Shown here in pieces: positions 21,714 through 32,582 of a stretch of 64,000 nt of DNA (positions within the stretch are counted from its first letter, which is position 1; each line of letters starts with the position of its first letter). The position numbers and the translations under genes were made by a program. The notes under the pieces are model-generated. The model was not told the origin of the DNA and did not search any database. It was given only the letters and a program-made list of their open reading frames with translations. The stretch covers positions 53,697,123 through 53,761,122 of the forward strand of contig NC_052351.1 in the NCBI RefSeq assembly GCF_009727055.1. The letters are read 5' to 3'. The stretch is from Benincasa hispida. Its lineage: Eukaryota > Streptophyta > Magnoliopsida > Cucurbitales > Cucurbitaceae.

Positions 21714-22089
21714 GCAACTCAACGCTTCTGCCTTTCAGCGTTGCAACGTTATGATAGTAGTGTTGCGACGCAAATCGGCAAAACACTCCCGTTCTACACG
21801 ATTTCTACTTCGAACTTGCTCCGAACACTTTTGTTTCTTCCCGATCTCTTTAGAAACTATTGCTTTATCAATCGACATAAATTTACAGACTCGAAGCAAG
21901 AATTAAATTGCCCAAAAAAGACAATGGACCCTTACAATTTAATCAAATTAAAAAATAATCTAGTGCCAAAATCGAGAAACATCAAATTTCGCAAACCAAC
22001 ACTCAAACATTCCATAATGAAGAATATGAAACCCACCTCTAAACGGTTTTGTTTCAAAAAATATGAAGAACAAATATGCAAAGAATTGA

Positions 22090-22100
22090 CTCTAATACCA
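22090..22100 (-). promoter_or_regulatory. Copia-1 primer-binding site
   Basis: In inverse complement the site reads TGGTATTAGAG, one base off the plant initiator tRNA-Met complement TGGTATCAGAG. It lies 2 bp from the LTR edge at 22103. It orients the element on the minus strand. Confidence 0.8.
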
Positions 22101-22102
22101 AT

Positions 22103-22657
22103 TGAAAGGGGGATCGAATCTTGCAGCGGAAGAGTTTGTTAGAACGCCTTGCATCCCGCAATCTAATTTTTAAATAAATATAATCATTGAATTAAAATAG
22201 AATATAAACATGTAAATTAGCATGCATTCGGGAAAAGATTAGAATGATTCTTACCTTTGTAGATTCCCAAGTGCCGCGAACAATCCTCTCCTAGTTCAGA
22301 CGAATGGATCTTCAATGATCTTGATCACGAAATTTTTTTTTAACAATCTAGAACACTACCACGAGAGTAATCTCGTTATTCTCTAGGATTCCAATAGACA
22401 GATAGGTGGTATCCAACTATTGGGAAGGGAGAGGAGAAAAGGATTTTGGAGAGTAGAGAGGATTCTTTTAGAGAAAATTCTGCACAATAACACTAGAGTG
22501 TTGTGTATTGTCAGTCTTTCTCTTTGATGAGAATGTGTGTCTCCCAAAGGGCCAAGGGAGGTCTTTATATAGAGAAAGGGCTAAGCCATTTTCCTAATAT
22601 TTTCTTTTCCTATAATTAATTAAATAACACTTATTTAATTAATTAACCCAATTAAGT
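22103..22657 (-). repeat. Copia-1 5' LTR (truncated)
   Basis: It aligns with 7044-7456 and 10064-10200 of the 3' LTR: GAAAGGGGGATCGAATC, CCTTGCATCC, TAGAATATAAACATGTAAATT, TTGTGTATTGTCAG, GAGAATGTGTGTCTCCCAA. Similarity stops at about 22657 after the TTAATTAATTAACC stretch. It holds the empty site for the 2607-bp insertion. Confidence 0.82.
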
Positions 22658-22950
22658 ATAGGCTCATGCCCTTAAGTTTTTCTAGGCCCAAAGCATAGTT
22701 TAAACACTTAGCCAAAATTGCCAAAATTCTGACCTGAACCTACTATGCTTCCAATTCGTGAATCTCGACTTTTTCCTCTCAATACTCGACCAAACTTTTC
22801 TTCTCCTTTTCGCTTCTAGACCAATATATACTCCACTCCCGAGTCAACCATATGCTTCCAACACTTAGAAATTTTCCTAAGTACTAACGCTTCCTCTAAA
22901 GCATAGTTCAGACACTTAGCCAAAATTTTACCCTTCAAGTTTTCAGCATA
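22658..22950. other. Unclassified spacer with a ~29-bp direct repeat
   Basis: AAAGCATAGTT followed by an ACACTTAGCCAAAAT-type block occurs at 22689-22718 and again at 22897-22926, about 210 bp apart. The sequence is non-coding. It is probably a fragment of another LTR, but I cannot assign it. Confidence 0.45.
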
Positions 22951-24423
22951 TGGGTAAAACCTGAACCCTAATTACTTTAAGTAATGTGATGTCTTCTAAA
23001 TGAGCTAATTAATGCTAAGACTCATGAAGGATAGAAGATGGAATGCTTAATAAGCATATGAATGGGACCAAACCATCTAATGAGAAGTAGAGCTGAAGTA
23101 ATGTTGTGAGTAAAGTTACAAAAAGAGAAATTAGCTAAATCTTAGCCCTTCATCACAAATAGTGGGCCAGGTGGCACAAGGAGGATTAATGTTGGATTTT
23201 AGGCGGTGATATAAACAGGAAGATTGAGTTCATTGGGTCGGTTTGGACAAATTACTTAGGCTATTTGTGTAATTCTAGTGGCGTTCTAAAGCTATGTGTG
23301 TCTACTTTCTATGGCTAGGCTACTGGAAGGAAATTTCACGGGAATAAGGTCGGAAGGGCAAGATAAAGACGAAGGGTTCGTTTCTTGAGTTAATTTAGGT
23401 CATCAGTGAAAAATTGAAGCTCCGAGACGAATTACGAAGCGTTTTGAGCTGGAATTTTGAAGTAATGTTGTTAACTCAGTTATAAACAATTTTGTAGAAT
23501 GAAACTTTTTAAGATGAGGCTTGGGAATCGAGTTATATAAATTTGAAGTTTGAACTGGAAACTGTTGAACAAGCAGATAGCTACTTGAATTCGAGCCAAT
23601 GATGAATTTTTGAATCTCTAAATTAAACTATTAAGAATTTGTGGCTGAAATTTTAATGTAATAAAGCTAACTCAATTTTAAACATGTTTGTAAAAGGAAG
23701 TTTCTACAAAAGAGGTCTAGATTTTGAGTTATAGATTTTTAAATCTATAATAGAGAACTTGAGCACAAGCAAACAGCTGCTTGGGAAGAACAAGCAAACA
23801 GCTTGCTACTGAAGGAATCTCGCTAAAAATTGTGAAGGGGATCTTGCTCTCGGGGGAATTCTCGCTGGAAATTGGAATATAACGCTGGTGTCGCTAGTGG
23901 CTGAGTATCGCTAGTGTCGTTTGAGAAGATCTCTCCAGCATCGCTTGTAAGGCTCTCGCTAGTGAGGCTCTCGCCAATGTCGCTGGTAAGGCTCTCGCTA
24001 GTGTCGCTCAAGCTGATCTCGTGGGTGTCGCTCATGGGAATCTCGCTGGTTCTACTCTTGGGGATCTCACTGGTAAGGCAGTCTGTATTGATGGGAATTC
24101 CATTAGTAAATGAGTTGCTTAAGGTATTTTGCTAAGAATTTTAAGTAGTTTAACTGGGGAAATATATTCTTTCAGGCCATGAAGAGCTAGCAGAAGCTCG
24201 TAACTTATTAAGAGACCAACAAATGGTGAATGACTATGATTTTTTACTGTTTTACTGGTTTAGTAAATTATGATTTCACTGGAAGTATTTCTCATGTTAA
24301 GTGATCAGAGTTTGAGTATGGTTTTAAGGTGAGATAGGCAGTGGGTACCAGCAAAAGGGTTGGTAACTGTTGCAGTCACTATTCCATCTAGGTTAGGAGG
24401 ATAATCTGGTGCGGGGTGTGACA
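22951..24423 (+). repeat. Gypsy-1 5' LTR (LTR-A)
   Basis: It starts TGGGTAAAACCTGAACCC and ends GGTGCGGGGTGTGACA. It aligns closely with LTR-B from 27543 for the first ~1.1 kb. It lacks the ATACC/GTATC minisatellite block but keeps a 24060-24240 segment that also occurs in the solo LTR (13720-13830, inverse) and is missing from LTR-B. Confidence 0.82.
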
Positions 24424-24426
24424 AGT

Positions 24427-24439
24427 TGGTATCAGAGCC
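24427..24439 (+). promoter_or_regulatory. Gypsy-1 primer-binding site
   Basis: TGGTATCAGAGCC lies 3 bp after the LTR end GTGTGACA. It is the standard plant initiator tRNA-Met primer site. Confidence 0.9.
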
Positions 24440-25135
24440 ATGTTATTTTGGGAAGAGAGGGGAAAAGTTTATGTAAATATGTCTGAACTTGAGTCCTTAG
24501 CATGTGTACTAGCTAATAAAAGGAGAATGTTAAGGAAAGTGGCAAGCAGAGCAGACAGAAAAACAACGGGAACCCTGACCCTACCTTTAGAAGTTTCGAG
24601 ATTCGAGGGAATTCAAATGTTAGTGAATAGAAAGGTAAAGACTCGGTAAATCAAAAAATAACTTCCAACGGGGAGTCGAGGGTTCCGCAGACAGTAATAG
24701 ATCCTCAGTTAGAGGACAGAGTATGTAACAGGATCGTCAAGGGGTTGGCGAAAAGTGTTGAATCCATTCTGGCAGATGCGAAAAGGAAGTACGGTATTAA
24801 GAATGACCTAATAGGTATTGATAAAAGACAGAGAAGGAAGAAGCCAAGACTTGTGGTTAGTATAGATGATAGATCAAGGTTCTGGCATCCTACCAAACTG
24901 GTAACTGGTACAGGTAAGGAAACCTTATGTACGAATTGCGATAAGCATCTTCGAGGGTCATATTGTAAATGGAAAAGTGTATGTTTCCAATATGGGTAGG
25001 TAGGACATTTCAAGAAGGAATGCCCAGCTAAGTCGAGGGGTTCAGATAAAATACAATATAACTTTACAGATGTAAAGAAGGAAAATGAGGAAGGAAGCAG
25101 GACGCCCTCAATGTCAGGGTGGGTTTTATGAAGTG
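24440..25135 (+). pseudogene. Gypsy-1 gag remnant with damaged zinc knuckle
   Basis: A frame at 24745-25045 includes TNCDKHLRGSYCKWKSVCFQ, then YG, stop, VGHFKKECPAK. This is a CCHC knuckle in which the second Cys is Tyr (TAT, 24991-24993) and the next variable position is TAG (24997-24999). Upstream gag has been lost or is unrecognisable. The same segment recurs, more decayed, at 26990-27150. Confidence 0.7.
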
Positions 25136-25659
25136 GCCTACCAGGAGGCAGAGGAGTCACATAATGTTGTGAATAGTAAAGTAACATTAGGTATCAGTGC
25201 ATTTGTGAATTAGTCGCTTGTGATACTATACCATTGTTGTTACTTAGCATGTCGCACTGTTTGTAGGAAAGATTGTGGAGAGCAAGACCCTAAGTGGATG
25301 TTGTTATGGTGTTGAAGGGTTGTAGCAGTATAAGAGTCTTATAGGCTCTAGGGTAGTGGTTGATAAGTATGGTTAAGAAGTGATTCTATTAGATTTCCTG
25401 GAATTGATGTCACTCTAGAGCATGGATTCCCTGAAAAATGTTACAACCGTATGAATTGATTGAAGGAGGGACGAGAAATTTGGTAAGTAAGAGACAGTAG
25501 TTGTGGGAAGCAAATGAATACTTCAAGAAGCTTAATAATAGCAGTGAAGGCTAGAAAGCTACTAAGTAAAAGGTGTAAAGTCTATTTAGCCATATGACGG
25601 TTTCATAGGATGAGAAGATGGAACCTGGGGATGTACCCATTTGTACAAGAGTTCCTGGA

Positions 25660-26030
25660 TGCCTTCCCTGAAAAGTTAACAGATTTACAATCTGACAAAA
25701 AAGTTGAGTTTACTATCGATTTACTTCTAGATACAACACCTATTCTCCAGATACCATAAAGGGTAATGCCAGAAGAACTTAAGGGGTTGAAAGTCTAGTT
25801 ACAGGTTATAACAGATCCAGTGTGTCACCTTGATGACATATTGGTGTATTCAAGCAGTGGGAAAGATCACAAGAACCATTTGAGGATAGTTTTGCAGACG
25901 TTGCGAGAAAAACAATTGTATGCCATGTTCAGCCAATGTGATTTTTGGATAGACCAGGTTGTATTTCTTGGTTATATGGTTCCAGCAGCGAGAAGAAGTG
26001 GCTCTAAATACTTTAAATGTTATAAGTAAA
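25660..26030 (+). pseudogene. Gypsy-1 reverse transcriptase remnant with internal deletion
   Basis: First part: FLDAFPEKLTDLQSDKKVEF and TIDLLLDTTPILQIP, the N-terminal entry of Gypsy RT. It is followed within 30 codons by HLDDILVYSSSGKDHKNHL and FWIDQVVFLGYMV from the far side of the catalytic motif. About 100 residues that normally separate these are missing. Two stop codons also occur. The LDDILVYS motif keeps both Asp residues of the polymerase site. Confidence 0.8.
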
Positions 26031-26209
26031 ATTGCTAAAGCGTATGAATGTTTAGCAAGGTATGTTTACTGAAAGTTATTTATGACCACTACTCTTGAAT
26101 AGTTACCAAACAACGCACCTCACATTAATGTTGTATTTATGCTATGTTTTGCAATGACCATGAGGATGCGTTGGTAAGGAATATGGTTGGGCAATCAAGT
26201 TGTTAAGGG

Positions 26210-26500
26210 ATAAGAATGTGCAAGCTAGTAAGTATGGATAACTCAGTACTGAAGTACATAGAGAAAGTACTGAGGCTTTGCCTTAGAATGTGAATAGCTC
26301 GATACCGAAGGACACAGAGAAGGTATCTGAGCAATAGTACCTAAGACATGATGGTATTTGAACTGAAAAATTGTGCAGATAAGGGAAAAGTTGTGATGGA
26401 TAGTGTCGAGAACACTCTATTCTATCCATAGATTGATGTTGAGGGATTGAGTAAAGATTCTCTCTCAACTAAGAATGCAAGCTATGATTGTAAGAAGAGA
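26210..26500 (+). repeat. LTR-like minisatellite fragment inside the Gypsy-1 interior
   Basis: AATAGCTCGATACCGAAGGA, GAGAAGGTATCTGAGCA, GTACCTAAGACATGATGG and TTGAGGGATTGAG resemble the LTR-B minisatellite and its downstream flank (28690-28870). LTR sequence in the middle of the internal region points to a recombined or nested copy. Confidence 0.55.
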
Positions 26501-26799
26501 ACCAGAAGAGTTACTTCTCAGTTACGTAGTAACACAGTAAAAGATGGTAAAGAGTGAGCTTAACGGCCACTCTGGACTAATAACTAAGGTATAACTTAGC
26601 AAAATAAGAAAAGTACTATGTGATGTTTGATTTGTCAACGTGTAAAACCTGAAGGGCAAAGGCCGATAGGGTACTAAATCCACTACTAATACCCGAGTGG
26701 AAGTCGTAGATAGGTAAACACAGACTTTTCACTGGAGATAGAATGTATAGCACGTTTTTTCAGAGGTTGGTGGCAAACGTAAAATCTATTTTAGTGAAT

Positions 26800-27185
26800 A
26801 TAGAGGAAGGGGTGTAATTTAGAGGAAGTCCTAGTCAGATTACTCCTAAGAGGAGGGAAAAGACGAGCAACAGTAAGCTCAAAGTGTACCAGGGGTACAT
26901 TGAGTATGAAAGTAAGGAACAAAACGGTCAGTGGAAGAAAAATAAAGAAGGAAAGGTCCAGATTTGTTGAGGTTTCAGGTAATAATTTAAAGTTTGAATG
27001 GTAACTAAGCCAGTGACTGGTACAGTTAAGAAAACCTTATGTAGACAGTATGGTAAGCTATGGAATAGGAAATGTTATAGTGCAAAGAGTGTCTTTCCTT
27101 AGGTGTGGATAGAAAGGACATCCTAAAGGAATGCTCTTGGTTAGGTCAAAAAGCCTAGTGGACACAAATATTGCTTTCAGGACTA
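26800..27185 (+). pseudogene. Second, more decayed Gypsy gag remnant
   Basis: The block GTGACTGGTACAGTTAAG, AAAACCTTATGTAGACAG and GGACATCC(T)AAAGGAATGC parallels 24895-25025 of the first gag remnant in order. Its zinc knuckle is unreadable in one frame. It is probably derived from a second element copy. Confidence 0.55.
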
Positions 27186-27530
27186 GCAATTAATTCAAAG
27201 TATGACAATTGGAAAAGAATGTTCCAGGGGTATTGCCAGGAAATGGGAAAGGACCACCCTAGTGACAAATGAATAGTATGACTTAGTAGAAAATGGGAGA
27301 GTTACCAAAGGATGTGACAAATACAGTGGGGTATGATGACCAAGTTGTTCATGCATGCTGGTATTATTTACCATGAACAAAGTTGATATTGGAGTGGCGC
27401 AGTGAAAGCGTAGTAAAAAGGGGAAGAAGGAAGAAAAAGAAAAGATTGTAAAGTTTACAACCAAAGGATGTAGTGAAACCCTAAGTTATAGGTAAGTCCG
27501 AGTAAATTTTGAGGACGAAATTTCTTTTAT

Positions 27531-27540
27531 GGGGGAAGAA
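27531..27540 (+). promoter_or_regulatory. Gypsy-1 polypurine tract
   Basis: GGGGGAAGAA sits 2 bp before the 3' LTR start TGTAAAACCCG and follows GAGGACGAAATTTC, the usual end of plant Gypsy pol. It primes plus-strand DNA synthesis in intact elements. Confidence 0.8.
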
Positions 27541-27542
27541 TT

Positions 27543-30091
27543 TGTAAAACCCGAACCCTAATTACTTTAAGTGATGTGATGTCTTCTAAATGAGCTAATT
27601 AGTGCTATGACTCATGAAGGATAGAAGATGGAATGCTTAATAAGCATATGAATGGGACCAAACCATCTAATGAGAAGTAGAGCTGAAGTAATGTTGTGAG
27701 TAAAGTTACACAAAGAGAAATTAGCTAAATCTTAGCCCTTCATCACCAATAGTGGGCGAGGTGGCACAAGGAGGGTTAATGCTGGATTTTGGACGGTGAT
27801 ATAAACAGAAAGATCGAGTTCATTGGGTCGGTTTGGACAAATTTCTTAGGCTATTTGTGTAATTTTAGTGGCGTTCGAAAGCTATGTGTGTTTACTTTCT
27901 GTGGATAGGCTACTGGAAGAAAAATTCACTAGAATAAGGTCGGAGGGGCAAGATAAAGACAAATGGTTCTTTTCTTGAGTGAATTTAGGTCATCAGTGAA
28001 AAATTGAAGCTTCGGGATGAATTACGAAGCGTTTTGAGCTAAAATTTTGAGGTAATGTTGTTAACTCAGTTATAAACAAGTTTGTAGAATAAAACCTTTT
28101 AAGATGAGGCCTGGAAATCGAGTTATATAAATTTGAAATTTGAACTGAAAATTGTTGAACAAGCAAGCAGCTACTTGAATTCGGGCCAATGATGAATTTT
28201 TGAATCTCCAGATTAAACTGTAACGAATTTGTGGCTGAAATTTTAAGGTAAGAAATTAACTCAATTCTAAACATGTTTGTAGAAGGAAGTTTCTTTAAAT
28301 AAGGTCTAGGTTTTGAGTTATAGATTTTTAAATCTATAACAGAGAACTTGAGCATAAGCAAACAACTGCTTGGAAAGAACAAGCAAACAACTTGCTACTG
28401 AAGGGATCTCGCTAAAAATTGTGAAGAGGATCTTGCTCTCGGGGGAATTCTCGCTGGAAATTGGAAGGTAATGTTGGTGTCGTTGGTGGCTGAGTATCAC
28501 TAGTGTCGTTTGAGAAGATCTCTCCAGCATCGCTTGTAAGGCTCTTGCTAGTGAGGCTCTCGCCAGTGTCGTTGATGAGGCTCTCTCCAGTGTCGCTCAA
28601 GTTGATCTCATAGGTACTTGGCCAAATTGATACCGAAGGACTTTTGAGAAGGTATCCGGCCAAATTGATACCAAGGGACATATGAGTAGGTATCTTAACA
28701 GCTCGATACTGAAGAACGTTTGAGAAGATATCTGAGCAGAAGTACCTGGGGACACTGAAGGACAATGAGAAGGTATCCTAGTAAGGTATATAAGGTACGA
28801 CGGTACCCAGTTATAACTACGTGCACGTAGGTAATACGACGTCGAGGGATTGAGCAAAAGAGTTCTCCCCGATTAAGGTTGAGATTGAGGGTTAGATTTA
28901 TTAATTCAATGTCAACTAGGAATAGAGATAGTCATATTTCCTTCTAGGCTAGAAGAATAGACTGGAGTTGTTAATGCTTGTGAATGATCATCAACGCTTG
29001 ATGTTTAATAATGTTTGAGTTTTCCAAGTATGATGTACATGTCTAATGCATGTCGGTGGTTCCATAAGCTAGTTGAATATGTTTTAATTTAACTATTTTA
29101 CCAAATATGAAGCATGTGTTAGGGTTAAGGCTAAGGTTGAAGGAAGCTTGATGTACTACGTTTAAATACCTAAACTTGCCAAGGTACATGTGTTGGTATT
29201 TTAAAACAAATGAGTAGAAATACTGGTAAGGAAGATATTTGAATAAAGGTACCTAAGATGTTGACGGTACATAGTAAACTCTACGTGTATGTAGGCAGGT
29301 GTGAATGCAAGACCGAGATATGGATCTCTTGGCCAATAACAGACATTGAAAGCTAGGGTGGTGTATGCTCGTTCTCATCTAAGATCTGATGAGTATTGAT
29401 GTATAAATGTTGTTATCTACGTTATGTCTTAAGGATGTTGTTTGAGACTACCATCAGATTATTTAAAGAGATCGATATGGGGATCTCTTCTGGCTATAAT
29501 TTAAAGTGAACAGGTCGAGGTAGAGGTCTTATCCGGCCATGGCTTGACATTGGAATTAGAGCAGGGAGTGCTCATTCTCAACTATGACTCGGGTTCTTGA
29601 TACGATGGTTTTAAAGGTCTTTATGTAAACATTGCATGGTTTAATCTAGTTTTGGTACTACGTTTTCAAGCCTATGGTTCTTAAACATGAGATTTATGTT
29701 TTATAAAGTCACTCACTGGGCTTCTAGCTCATGCTTTCGAATGTTTTCTTTTTCAGATAGCGGTTAGTTCCTAGAAGATATTTCTGATGTTGCTCTGCCA
29801 CTCAAAGAGACAAGTTAAAGGAAGTGTAATTGAAGATCGGTATTAGCTACACGTGTCTGATTAGTGACTAGTATTCTAGATGGGGATCACTAGATCGTAT
29901 TATTCATGTGTAAACAATGCTGCAAAACCCTGTAATGTAAATGTATTGAATTATGTGTTGTTATGCATGTATACAGGGTTTGAGTATGGTTTTAAGGTGA
30001 GATAGGCAGTGGATGCCAGGAAAAGGGTTGGTAACTGTTGCAGTCACTCATCCGTCCAGGTTAGGAGGATAATCTGGTGCGGGGTGTGACA
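27543..30091 (+). repeat. Gypsy-1 3' LTR (LTR-B), 2549 bp
   Basis: It starts TGTAAAACCCGAACCC and ends GTGTGACA. Compared with LTR-A it contains an extra ~1.1-1.3 kb (about 28610-29960), including a GATACC...GGTATC minisatellite (28620-28790), which also exists in the solo LTR at 11716-14855. It lacks the LTR-A block at 24060-24240. Confidence 0.82.
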
Positions 30092-30915
30092 ATGTGTTCC
30101 AACTAAATATCCTTAGCTCCAATGATTATTCAGTGATTTTTAAACCTATGTGGAGGGAAAAGAAGTCGAGGGTTTACAACTGCCTTGTTGCTCTGCCACT
30201 GCTCAAACGACTCGTCATCATCGCTCGCGTCGTCGGAACCCGCGACCAGTCACCAAAATTGTCTTTTTTTTTTTTTGTAAAGTTATCAAATTGATGTTTA
30301 GATAATGAAATTAAAAGTCCAAAGTTAAAATTGATAAAATCTTTTAAATTTGTTGCTTAAATTGATGAAAAAGAGAATTTAGAGTTAAAATTGATATAGT
30401 GAGCCAATTTTAGGGTCAATTTTTTTTATTAATGAATTTAAATGGTCTGTTGACTTAATATCAATACATTAAAATTCATTTAAAAAAATTGAGATCAATG
30501 ATTATAAAATAGTGAATGAAATTATAAATCTTTGAGATGATAATGAGTGTCTTTTATTTTCGTGAATTTAAATATATTCTTAATAACATGTTTATTATCA
30601 ATAATACATTAATCCATCAATAAAATTACTGGATACTAATCACAAGTGCAACAATTTCGATAAGAGAAATTTTGTTTTCCAAAGATTTTAAATGACAATG
30701 TGATAAGCCAGGGAGGTAACCACGCAAAGTCTCGACTCCAATAATTGGACAATTTTTATATTTTCAAATATTTGAATTCTTACTCAAATAATAAAAAAAA
30801 GAAAGTTATTTTTTTTTTCAAGTACAATTATAAAAATAAATAACAAAACAAATAAACTCATAAGTAGAAGCATTATTTATTAATTTAATATTAAAAACTA
30901 AAAAGAAAAACTAAA
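30092..30915. other. AT-rich intergenic DNA, nothing recognised
   Basis: A small GC-rich patch at 30200-30250 (CTCGCGTCGTCGGAACCCGC) stands out, but no gene is seen. The 66-codon open frame there has no recognisable domain. Confidence 0.5.
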
Positions 30916-31204
30916 GTCCCATTTGGTAATCATTTTACTTTTGAAAATTAAATTTCTGAACATTATTTCCATCTCCAAATTTCTTCCTTTTTTATCTACT
31001 TTTCATCAATGATTTAAAAAACAAAGCCAAATTTGAGAACTAAAAAAAAATAGCTTTCAAAAAGTTGTTTTTATTTTTAAAATTTAGCTAAAATTTCAAC
31101 CATCTTACTTAAGAAAGATGCAAATCGTTGTAAGAAATGTGGATGAAACAGACTTAATTTTAAAAAAATAAAAATTAAAAATGAAATAATTATCAAATGG
31201 AGTC
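30916..31204. mobile_element. MITE, 289 bp (TCCCATTTGGTAAT ends)
   Basis: The left end GTCCCATTTGGTAATCATTT pairs with the inverse complement of the right end, GACTCCATTTGATAATTATT, at about three quarters of positions. The interior is AT-rich and non-coding. The flanks share AAA on both sides, too short to prove a target duplication. Confidence 0.6.
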
Positions 31205-31738
31205 AAAATTAGAGGGAGAATGTTGATTAGTGATGGTGGAAGAAAGGTAGGGTTGATGTAGGGTAATTGAAATGTAAGAAAAATAAAATGAATAACAACT
31301 CCAAGGAAACAGAACCAAACAAAGGCAAACAAAAACTCCTTGAATGAAATTATTGGAGGGAAAGTGGCATTATTCATGTTATATTTAGCTCCTACAAAAA
31401 AATATCAAATCAAGTGGGGATGTGGGACCCAATGATGGGCATAGAGTTAAAATAAACCCATCAACACACACAAAATAGGGAGTAGAGAGTAGCCCAAACA
31501 TGTTATATTTCATCATAAGAGCTTTTGGTTGGGGGGGCATTTGTTGAACATCATCATGCTCCAAAGAAAATCAAAACCCTAAATATAATCAATGCTTTCC
31601 ATATTGCATTTAATACTTGGAAAGTTGAGATATACCAATTTAGAAAAATAAGGAAAATCTTGGATCAATAAAATTTGGGCAAAATTACCATTTTTAGTGA
31701 ACTTGTTTCCTTGTTTCAATTTTCACCACAAATTTTTT
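31205..31738. other. AT-rich intergenic DNA, nothing recognised
   Basis: No coding potential, element end or RNA is visible. Confidence 0.45.
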
Positions 31739-32154
31739 GTAATGCCCCATGTTTTTAATGTGAGAATATCTTTTTCTTTCTTTGAGATATCAATTAAATT
31801 TTGGTTTGATTGAGTTAATTGGAATTGTTGCTTGAAGTGATTTAAGGTTGGTTTAACTAAAATAATTAAAATTTCAAATTTTGGAGGAGAGAATTTTTAA
31901 TTAAGTCTAAAATTCATAATTTTGAGAGCTTGACTTCTCCAAATTTTATTTCAAGTTTGAAAAGACTCAAACTTTTTCTAATGAGTTTATGCAACGGATA
32001 GTACTCAAGGTGTGCTATTAAGCACAACTCAGGTTTATTCTTGGATTCAATATGCTTATTTGATGGTTTTGAAGGTTTCCAGCACTGAAGAGGTAGATTT
32101 GAGTGTTGGGATGAAAATCGAGCTTAAACAAAACATTTGGAGCCTAAATAGATT
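31739..32154. other. Possible LTR-like start (TGTAATGCCCCATG)
   Basis: TGTAATGCCCCATG resembles starts of plant Gypsy LTRs. Downstream sequence is AT-rich and non-coding up to the Copia gag fragment at 32155. No partner copy occurs in the window. Confidence 0.25.
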
Positions 32155-32325
32155 TGAGTGATAAGAAAAATGTTTTGACTGATAAAATTATATTTCTTGA
32201 ACATGATGGTTGTGAAAAGGATAATTTGATTAAATCACTTAAAGAAAACGAATTAAATGGTTTGCAAGAACGTGATAAAGCGAAAGAGTATTAAAAACTC
32301 GACATTGGTGCGCAATGATTGGACA
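32155..32325 (+). pseudogene. SIRE-like gag fragment joined to Copia-2
   Basis: The sequence from GATAAAATTATATTTCTTGA through GTGAAAAGGATAATTTGATTAA to ACATTGGTGCGCAATGATT parallels 49530-49680 of the full SIRE-like element almost base for base. It is a 170-bp piece out of context, directly followed by Copia-2 LTR-flanking sequence. Confidence 0.75.
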
Positions 32326-32582
32326 ACCAATTTATTTATTTAATAAAATATGAGATGTTTTATATTAGTCTAACTTTTATATTGTACACTTCACTAGCTT
32401 TAGGACAAGTGGAAGAAAATCTCGTGGGTCATGTAGTTTTTAATTTTAATGTACAAACAATTTATTTATTCAATAAAATATGAGATGTTTTATTTGAAAT
32501 TTAGTAGCATTAACCTACAAACCAATAAACTAACATCTAAGGTTATCATCTGTAGCTTAAACATGTATGTAGAGACATATGA
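32326..32582 (+). repeat. Copia-2 5' LTR remnant (deleted)
   Basis: GTACACTTCACTAGC, then AGGACAAGTGGA, then CTCGTGGGTCATGTAGTTT and TTTATTTATTCAATAAAATA, match the PPT-to-LTR sequence around 34860-35080. The TGTTGGGGTTGATGCCC LTR start itself is missing. Sequence passes straight from about 180 bp of LTR into gag at 32583, so most of the LTR and the primer-binding site are deleted. Confidence 0.65.

Larger units (their letters stand above)
19701..22089 (-). other. Copia-1 5' leader (untranslated)
   Basis: About 2.4 kb lies between the primer-binding site and gag. The 19.99-20.85 kb part matches, in inverse complement, the leader of Copia-4 at 62.9-63.9 kb (for example CTCTGAATTGAGACAATC against GTCTCAATTCAGTGAAGG). 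It contains the 111-bp triplication and one GC-rich palindrome. No conserved protein is seen. Confidence 0.65.
7044..22657 (-). mobile_element. Copia-1: minus-strand Ty1/Copia retrotransposon with nested insertions
   Basis: On the minus strand the order is: truncated 5' LTR (22657-22103), primer-binding site, long leader, gag (~19.7-18.9 kb), protease, integrase, reverse transcriptase, RNase H (~14.86 kb), polypurine region and 3' LTR (11563-7044). Gag-PR-IN-RT-RH is the Copia order. All coding regions carry stops and frameshifts. At least three later insertions interrupt it: 7457-10063, 11716-14855 and ~17191-18255. The RNase H and RT style resembles BARE-1/Angela (Tork-type) elements, a lineage call from memory only. 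Confidence 0.85.
22951..30091 (+). mobile_element. Gypsy-1: plus-strand Ty3/Gypsy retrotransposon, scrambled
   Basis: Two related LTRs (22951-24423 and 27543-30091) flank a primer-binding site, degenerate gag and RT remnants, a second gag remnant, and a polypurine tract against the 3' LTR. The interior is only about 3.1 kb, far below an intact Gypsy gag-pol, so integrase, RNase H and much of RT are missing. The 5-bp flanks (GCATA and ATGTG) do not match, which fits recombination between copies rather than a simple insertion. Confidence 0.82.

Noticed and set aside
24705..25187. 160-codon minus-strand frame opposite Gypsy-1 gag
   Set aside because: It is the antisense of the gag and zinc-knuckle region. 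Motifs are only meaningful on the plus strand.
22951..30091. Gypsy-1 as a simple intact insertion with a target duplication
   Set aside because: The 5-bp flanks are GCATA and ATGTG, and the LTRs differ by more than 1 kb in length.
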